A DNA stretch of 64,000 nt from Cyclobacteriaceae bacterium (lineage in GTDB: Bacteria; Bacteroidota; Bacteroidia; Cytophagales; Cyclobacteriaceae), in assembly GCA_016786585.1 (NCBI GenBank), contig JAEUUI010000007.1, positions 372,001-436,000 on the forward strand, in the 5' to 3' direction. Below, in pieces: positions 59,455-64,000 of the stretch. Position numbers and translations under genes: made by a program. The notes under the pieces were generated by a model that was not told where the DNA came from, did not search any database, and saw only the letters and a program-made list of their open reading frames with translations. Position 1 is the first letter of the stretch. Each line of letters opens with the position of its first letter.

Positions 59455-60093
59455 ATGGATAATCCGGTAATCATCTTTGGAGCGGGATCGCTCGGTCGCG
59501 CAGCGAAGGAAATTTTTGAAAGCAATGGCAACGTGGTTTATGGTTTCCTGGACGACAACAAAAGTCTTCATAATCACGAGATCGATGAATCCTTTGTGCT
59601 TGGAAGTACCGATGATGACGGTTTCCTTAAGCTGATTGGCAAGAAGTGTGAAGCCTGCATCGCGGTTGATGATAATCGACTCCGGAAAAGCCTGGTTAAA
59701 ATGTTGAATGACGTTCGCCACGTGCAGCCCGTAAACGGAATTCATAAAACTGCGAGTCTTTCCAGTCACGTTGAACTTGGGCACGGCAACCTGATCGATC
59801 AGGGTGTTTTGGTCGGGGTGGGAGCCAAACTTGCAAGCTATGGAATGATCCATGCCGGCTGTGTAATCGGTGCCGAAGTAACACTAGGCAACTATGTGCA
59901 AATAGGAACGGGCTCTGTCATCAGTGCAGGCGTAACAATCGAAGATGAAGCATTTATTGGCTCAGGTGTAACCGTTGTTTCAGGCATTACGATCGGAAAA
60001 GGTGCGCGGGTAGGGGCAGGCTCTGTTGTTGTTGCTCCGGTTAAAGCTGGCGAAACCGTTTTCGGAAATCCTGCTCAGCCTGTGAAGGCTTAA
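59455..60093 (+). CDS. NeuD/PglD-type sugar O-acetyltransferase
   Basis: This 212-residue acyltransferase has an N-terminal Rossmann-like domain (NPVIIFGAGSLGRAAKEIFES) and a C-terminal left-handed beta-helix of hexapeptide repeats (from about residue 100: SLSSHVELGHGNLIDQGVLV and following). The catalytic His of this family would be in IGAEVTLGNYVQIGTG or MIHAGCVIG. It acetylates an amino-sugar or sialic-acid-like sugar using acetyl-CoA. No other sialic-acid genes are nearby; the preceding membrane protein may be related. Confidence 0.87.
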   Translation: MDNPVIIFGAGSLGRAAKEIFESNGNVVYGFLDDNKSLHNHEIDESFVLGSTDDDGFLKLIGKKCEACIAVDDNRLRKSLVKMLNDVRHVQPVNGIHKTASLSSHVELGHGNLIDQGVLVGVGAKLASYGMIHAGCVIGAEVTLGNYVQIGTGSVISAGVTIEDEAFIGSGVTVVSGITIGKGARVGAGSVVVAPVKAGETVFGNPAQPVKA

Positions 60094-60173
60094 TAATCTT
60101 TTCAAAAATTTAAAAACATTACATCCGTTGAACGGGTCGGTTATTAACTGTACCTTATTGTATCAATTCATTT

Positions 60174-61037
60174 ATGCCGAAGATTTCTGAAACTGATTTG
60201 ATCTTAAATCCTGACGGAAGTGTTTATCATTTAAACCTTTTACCGAAACACATCTCTGACACGATCATCACCGTAGGCGATCCCAGCCGGGTATATAAAG
60301 TGAGTCAGCATTTCGATGATGTGGATTTCGAAATGAATAAGCGGGAGTTCATCACCCATGTCGGTCGGTATAAAGGAAAGAAGATTACCGTGATGAGCAC
60401 AGGTATCGGTACTGACAACGTTGAAATATTTTTTACGGAGATTGATGCGCTTGTTAACCTGGATTTGAAGACGCGTGAGCCGAAGAGCCGAAAAAAGAAA
60501 TTGAAAGTTGTTCGGATAGGAACATCGGGTGCCTTGCAGGAAGATATTCCGTTAGGTTCGCACCTGTATTCCAACTATGCTGTGGGCCTCGATAACCTGA
60601 TGCAGTTCTACGAATTGCCGATGGATGAGTTTGAAACCAAAATCGCGGCCGACATTCAGTCGAAAACCGGCTTGCCATTCATGCCTTACATGGTCGCCGG
60701 ATCAGAAATGTTGAAAGAACAAATTGGCTTCGACATGATTGCAGGCAATACCATTACAACTCCTGGCTTTTATGCTCCGCAAGGGCGAGTTGTACGCGCC
60801 CCGAACAAGCTACCCAAACTGCTGGACGACTTGAATTACTATCACAATAAAAGCAGTGACTTCTGGCTGACGAATTTTGAGATGGAAACTGCGGGATATT
60901 ATGCAATGGCCCGGCTGCTTGGGCACGAAGTATTAAGCGTGAACGCTATTATTGCCAACCGGATAAAAGAAAAATTTTCAAAAGACCCGGATAAAGTTAT
61001 TGACTCCCTGATCAAAAAAGTTCTGGAGCGGATCTGA
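60174..61037 (+). CDS. Nucleoside phosphorylase (uridine-phosphorylase-like)
   Basis: This 287-residue enzyme of the PNP/UDP superfamily has segments IITVGDPSRVYKVSQHF (phosphate-binding), TVMSTGIGTDNVEIFFTEI, VVRIGTSGALQEDIPLG and, near the end, NFEMETAGYYAMARLLGHE, which holds the ribose-binding Glu-Met-Glu. It splits a nucleoside with phosphate in salvage. Uridine is the likeliest substrate, but this is not certain. Cytoplasmic; stands alone. Confidence 0.9.
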   Translation: MPKISETDLILNPDGSVYHLNLLPKHISDTIITVGDPSRVYKVSQHFDDVDFEMNKREFITHVGRYKGKKITVMSTGIGTDNVEIFFTEIDALVNLDLKTREPKSRKKKLKVVRIGTSGALQEDIPLGSHLYSNYAVGLDNLMQFYELPMDEFETKIAADIQSKTGLPFMPYMVAGSEMLKEQIGFDMIAGNTITTPGFYAPQGRVVRAPNKLPKLLDDLNYYHNKSSDFWLTNFEMETAGYYAMARLLGHEVLSVNAIIANRIKEKFSKDPDKVIDSLIKKVLERI

Positions 61038-61096
61038 GCGCCATGATCCGCAGAGAAGCAGTTGCCTGCCTCCCTGCGTTTTATAAACCAGTTTTA

Positions 61097-61348
61097 TTAT
61101 CCGTTCACCGCGCTGTCCATCCGGATGATGAACTTACCCGCGTTGTATGAATCGTTGTTGTAAAATCCTGAAAGAATGCGGTGCGCAATTTGTTCGATGA
61201 TCAACTCGTCATCGCTCTTCTCGCGTTTACCTTTCCAGAAAACGCGGTTGGGGTGGCGTCTCATGTCTTCCACATACATCTTCGCGTGATTGAATTGTTC
61301 ATCCGTGAAGGTGATTGTAAAGCAGGTTTTTACTTTTTGAGTTTCCAT
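61097..61348 (-). CDS. Small conserved-looking hypothetical protein
   Basis: This 83-residue protein begins METQKVKTCFTITFTDEQF and continues with HAKMYVEDMRRHPNRVFWKG and a helical segment SDDELIIEQIAHRILSGFY. ATG at 61348 is preferred; the frame stays open upstream without another good start. It is charged, cytoplasmic, and I do not recognise it. Its end lies 59 bp from the converging nucleoside phosphorylase gene. Confidence 0.6.
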   Translation of the reverse strand: METQKVKTCFTITFTDEQFNHAKMYVEDMRRHPNRVFWKGKREKSDDELIIEQIAHRILSGFYNNDSYNAGKFIIRMDSAVNG

Positions 61349-61480
61349 AATGCCAGGAGTTTTACAATTGTTATGCCAGCTAAAAACTTCTAAGTATAAC
61401 GAAAAATTGAGTTCGAAGTTTGTGTCGTGCCCGTTAGCGGGCATTCCTGTTCATCGTTGGGACGGGGAGACATTAACCTG

Positions 61481-61488
61481 TATTTTTG
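61481..61488 (+). promoter_or_regulatory. Candidate -7 box for the M16 peptidase gene
   Basis: TATTTTTG matches TAnnTTTG. The -33 region has only GTTGG (61456-61460). The box is 9 bp before the ATG at 61498, so the transcript would have an almost absent leader. Confidence 0.35.
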
Positions 61489-61497
61489 CCGGCATCA

Positions 61498-62733
61498 ATG
61501 AAAAATGAATTCCTTTTTACGCTCCCGAATGGCATCCGGGTGGTTTACCAGCACGTTCCGAACACGAAAATTGTGCACTGCGGAATCTTCCTGGACGTAG
61601 GCAGCCGCGATGAAAATCCCGCAAATCAGGGGATAGCCCACTTCTGGGAACACATGGCATTCAAGGGAACAGAAAAACGAAAATCGTTTCACATCATCAG
61701 TAGCCTGGATGCTGTGGGTGGCGAACTGAATGCATACACCGACAAAGAGAAAATCGTTTTTTATGCCTCGGTGCGTGATCAATATACCGAGCGGGCCATC
61801 GACATTTTATCCGACATCACGTTCCATTCCGTTTTTCCGCAGGCGCAGATCGACAAGGAGCGCGGAGTCATACTGGAAGAGATGGCCATGTATCTCGACA
61901 CACCCGATGATTCGTTGCAGGACGAGTTTGACGCGCTGATGTTTAAGAACCATCCTATGGGGATGAATATTCTGGGACGTCAGGAAACGGTTTCGTCTTT
62001 TATGCGGAAAGACTTTGTCTCCTTTTTTAAAGATCATGTCGATACAAGCCGTGTTGTTTTTAGTTGTGTGGGAAATATTCCGGTTGATAAAATCGAAAAG
62101 CTTGCGAATAAGTATCTGCGTGTTCGCCAATCAAAACGGAAAAACATCCGGGAGCGTGCGGTAAAGTACGTGCCACGGGAGAAGGAAATCACGCGTCATG
62201 TCAAGCAGGGCCGGTGCGCAATGGGACGCGAGGCGTATCCGATTTATCATGAGAACCGCATTCCTTTTTATATGCTGGTGAATATGCTGGGCGGACCGGG
62301 CATGAATTCGCGGCTTAATATTGCGCTCCGCGAGAAATACGGGTTTGTGTATTCGGTTGATGCGCATTATGTATCCTACACCGATACGGGCATGTTTGTA
62401 ATTTATTTTGGAACGGAAATAAAACAGCTTGATAAGTGCATAGGTCTTGTGAAGAAGGAGCTTAACAAACTGATGGATGATCGTCTCTCGGTCCGGCAAC
62501 TGGCGGCAGCGAAAGAACAGATCAAGGGCCAGTTGGCGATGTCGGAAGAAAACAACCTCAATCAGATGATGATGATGGGCCGCAGCATTTTGAATCGGGG
62601 CTATGTGCCATCGCTGGATGAAATATTTGGACTGATCGAACAAACAAATGCAAGAAAGATTCAGCAAATGGCACGGGAAATGTTTGATCCCGGTCAGTTG
62701 AGTTATCTTAAAATGGTTCCAGGCAAGCGATAA
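61498..62733 (+). CDS. M16 family zinc peptidase (processing-protease-like)
   Basis: This 411-residue pitrilysin-fold peptidase has the inverted zinc motif HFWEHMAFKGT (H-x-x-E-H) near residue 48 and the third ligand Glu in RGVILEEMAMYLD near 125. The non-catalytic half contains GGPGMNSRLNIALREKYGFVYS, the conserved Arg-Tyr pair. Both halves in one polypeptide match the short bacterial form that degrades peptides. ATG at 61498 is chosen over an in-frame TTG at 61486. Likely cytoplasmic, as no signal peptide is seen. The O-methyltransferase gene follows 1 bp after its stop. Confidence 0.94.
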   Translation: MKNEFLFTLPNGIRVVYQHVPNTKIVHCGIFLDVGSRDENPANQGIAHFWEHMAFKGTEKRKSFHIISSLDAVGGELNAYTDKEKIVFYASVRDQYTERAIDILSDITFHSVFPQAQIDKERGVILEEMAMYLDTPDDSLQDEFDALMFKNHPMGMNILGRQETVSSFMRKDFVSFFKDHVDTSRVVFSCVGNIPVDKIEKLANKYLRVRQSKRKNIRERAVKYVPREKEITRHVKQGRCAMGREAYPIYHENRIPFYMLVNMLGGPGMNSRLNIALREKYGFVYSVDAHYVSYTDTGMFVIYFGTEIKQLDKCIGLVKKELNKLMDDRLSVRQLAAAKEQIKGQLAMSEENNLNQMMMMGRSILNRGYVPSLDEIFGLIEQTNARKIQQMAREMFDPGQLSYLKMVPGKR

Positions 62734-62734
62734 T

Positions 62735-63376
62735 ATGGACATCACAAATCCCGCCATTCAAAAATATTCGGAAGATCACACATCTGCCGAAAACGACCTG
62801 TTGAAAAAGATCAACCGCGATACTCATGCGAATATCATGATGCCGCGGATGTTGTCGGGGCACATGCAGGGCCGCATCCTGTCAATGATCAGTTGCATGA
62901 TCAAACCTTCGGTGATTCTGGAGATCGGAACATACACGGGTTACTCCGCATTGTGCATGGCCGAAGGCCTTACGCCCGATGGTAAATTGATAACGCTTGA
63001 CATTAACGAAGAACTTGAGAGCCGGGTACGAAATTATTTTAGCAATTCTCCGTTTCATTCCCGGATCGACTATCGGATTGGGAATGCGCTGGATATCATC
63101 CCATCGCTGGACATGAATTTCGATCTGGTTTTCATCGATGCAGACAAAGAAAATTATGCCCGCTATTACGATTTAATTATCAATCGCGTACCTTTGGGTG
63201 GGTATATCCTGGCTGACAATGTGTTATGGAGCGGGAAGGTGCTGGATGAGAAGTCCGATAAAGACACCCGGGCCATCAAGGCATTCAACGACAAAATTCA
63301 GGACGATGCCCGTGTTGAAAATGTTTTATTGCCGGTACGTGACGGAGTTTTAGTTGCGCGCAAAGTCCGTTCGTAA
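62735..63376 (+). CDS. SAM-dependent O-methyltransferase (COMT-like, family 3)
   Basis: This 213-residue class I methyltransferase has the SAM-binding motif ILEIGTYTGYSALCMAEGL near residue 66, LITLDINEELESRVRNYF near 92 and the metal-binding block DLVFIDADKENYARYYDLI near 129, the signature of divalent-metal-dependent catechol-type O-methyltransferases. The substrate is unknown. It starts 1 bp after the M16 peptidase and is followed after 36 bp by a lytic transglycosylase gene. Confidence 0.93.
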   Translation: MDITNPAIQKYSEDHTSAENDLLKKINRDTHANIMMPRMLSGHMQGRILSMISCMIKPSVILEIGTYTGYSALCMAEGLTPDGKLITLDINEELESRVRNYFSNSPFHSRIDYRIGNALDIIPSLDMNFDLVFIDADKENYARYYDLIINRVPLGGYILADNVLWSGKVLDEKSDKDTRAIKAFNDKIQDDARVENVLLPVRDGVLVARKVRS

Positions 63377-63412
63377 TTTTTTTTGAGGCTGTTTATTTTT
63401 TAAACTTTTACC

Positions 63413-64000
63413 ATGAAGCTCACAGCTGCGCTCTTGCTGATCACATCTGTTGTGTTTGCCCAGGCTCCGGAGGTTCCTGACAAAATGCAATTTGCGGGCA
63501 TCACGCTAACCATTCGGGATGACGCCAGGCGCGAGATTCAGAAAGACGTTAACATGCTTACCCAGTCTGCGAAGCATCATAACATAAAAGTAGAACGCGC
63601 TAAGACATATTTTCCGATCATTGAAAAAATCTTTGCGGAAGAACATGTGCCCGATGATTTTAAATATCTCGTGCTCCAGGAAAGTGCGTTAATCGCAGAT
63701 GCAGTTTCGGTATCCAATGCGGTAGGCTTCTGGCAATTCAAGGATTTTACGGCCGTGGAGATGGGCTTGCGGGTGGATAAGGAAATTGATGAACGTATGA
63801 ACATCGTTTCCGCTACACGCGGAGCTGCACGCTACATTAAAAAGAATAACTACTATTTTAATAACTGGGTATACGCACTGCAGGCCTATCAGATGGGCGC
63901 AGGCGGAACAATGAAGGCCGTAAAGGATTACCAGAGCGGAACACGGCACATGACCATCACGGCAGAAACCTACTGGTATGTGAAAAAGTTTTTGGCGCAC
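63413..64000 (+). CDS. Lytic transglycosylase (MltD-like), 3' end beyond window
   Basis: This partial gene (196 codons seen) has a signal peptide (MKLTAALLLITSVVFAQ) and the goose-lysozyme-like SLT domain: catalytic Glu in FKYLVLQESALIADAVS near residue 87, AVGFWQFKDFTAVEMGL near 103, and NNWVYALQAYQMGAGG near 150. It cleaves peptidoglycan to anhydro-muropeptides in cell-wall growth. LysM repeats, common downstream in this family, would lie outside the window. Confidence 0.88.
   Translation, partial: MKLTAALLLITSVVFAQAPEVPDKMQFAGITLTIRDDARREIQKDVNMLTQSAKHHNIKVERAKTYFPIIEKIFAEEHVPDDFKYLVLQESALIADAVSVSNAVGFWQFKDFTAVEMGLRVDKEIDERMNIVSATRGAARYIKKNNYYFNNWVYALQAYQMGAGGTMKAVKDYQSGTRHMTITAETYWYVKKFLAH

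Overview
This window is chromosomal DNA from a member of the Bacteroidota, most likely a Cytophagales-type organism. The evidence is a PorP/SprF protein, one type A and two type B sorting domains of the type IX secretion system (T9SS), a DUF2851 protein, and promoter candidates of the TTTG / TAnnTTTG type. No rRNA, tRNA, CRISPR array, plasmid or phage module was seen. Most of the window is ordinary housekeeping sequence, interrupted by an AT-rich accessory block (about 6.9-12 kb), two repeat arrays (about 12.0-12.3 and 13.1-13.8 kb) and a single-gene REP/RAYT cassette (about 36.6-37.4 kb).

Layout. 1-4.4 kb (minus): cdd, a SiaB-like kinase, its SiaC-like partner and a large ABC half-transporter in one tight operon, the last gene running off the left edge. 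4.5-6.9 kb (plus): saccharopine dehydrogenase and a phospholipid acyltransferase. 6.9-12 kb (plus): SUKH (SMI1/KNR4) protein, NACHT NTPase, three unknown proteins and a VOC protein; a near-identical 30-bp element precedes both the SUKH and the NACHT gene. 12-13.8 kb: a 21-bp minisatellite, an M24 peptidase and a roughly 99-bp composite REP array. 13.8-21.9 kb (minus): an unusual operon of lamin-tail lipoprotein, DUF4956 membrane protein, HlyD-like adaptor, TolC-like protein, T9SS-exported CotH protein and RNase HI. 22-24.6 kb: MarC, a TPR protein and a Na+/H+ antiporter. 24.7-27.4 kb: a small secreted protein, an aminotransferase coupled to a PIN/antitoxin pair, and aroQ. 27.4-32.7 kb: xerD, DUF4136, an outer-membrane protein, pyrD and a frameshifted prolyl-oligopeptidase. 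32.9-36.6 kb: a lipocalin-like secreted protein, PorP/SprF and an MFS pump. 37.5-42.8 kb: a DUF1080 / SUMF1-like / c-type cytochrome dehydrogenase operon and an M28 peptidase. 42.9-49.3 kb: two giant T9SS type B surface proteins with nearly the same C-terminal cassette. 49.4-52.7 kb: TPM protein and a LuxR-type two-component system whose kinase seems to start at CTG. 52.8-64 kb (plus): ftsK, lolA, pyrF, DUF2851, a polytopic membrane protein, a NeuD-type acetyltransferase, nucleoside phosphorylase, an M16 peptidase, an O-methyltransferase and the start of a lytic transglycosylase.

The most system-like observations are: (i) the DUF4956-HlyD-TolC-CotH-lamin-tail operon, which looks like an envelope-spanning assembly lacking any conventional pump; (ii) an intact RAYT transposase flanked by inverted copies of the same composite repeat that forms the array 23 kb away; (iii) the paired SUKH and NACHT genes with duplicated upstream elements; and (iv) a SiaB/SiaC partner switch in one operon with an ABC transporter. 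All functions are inferred by reading the sequence; no database search was run.
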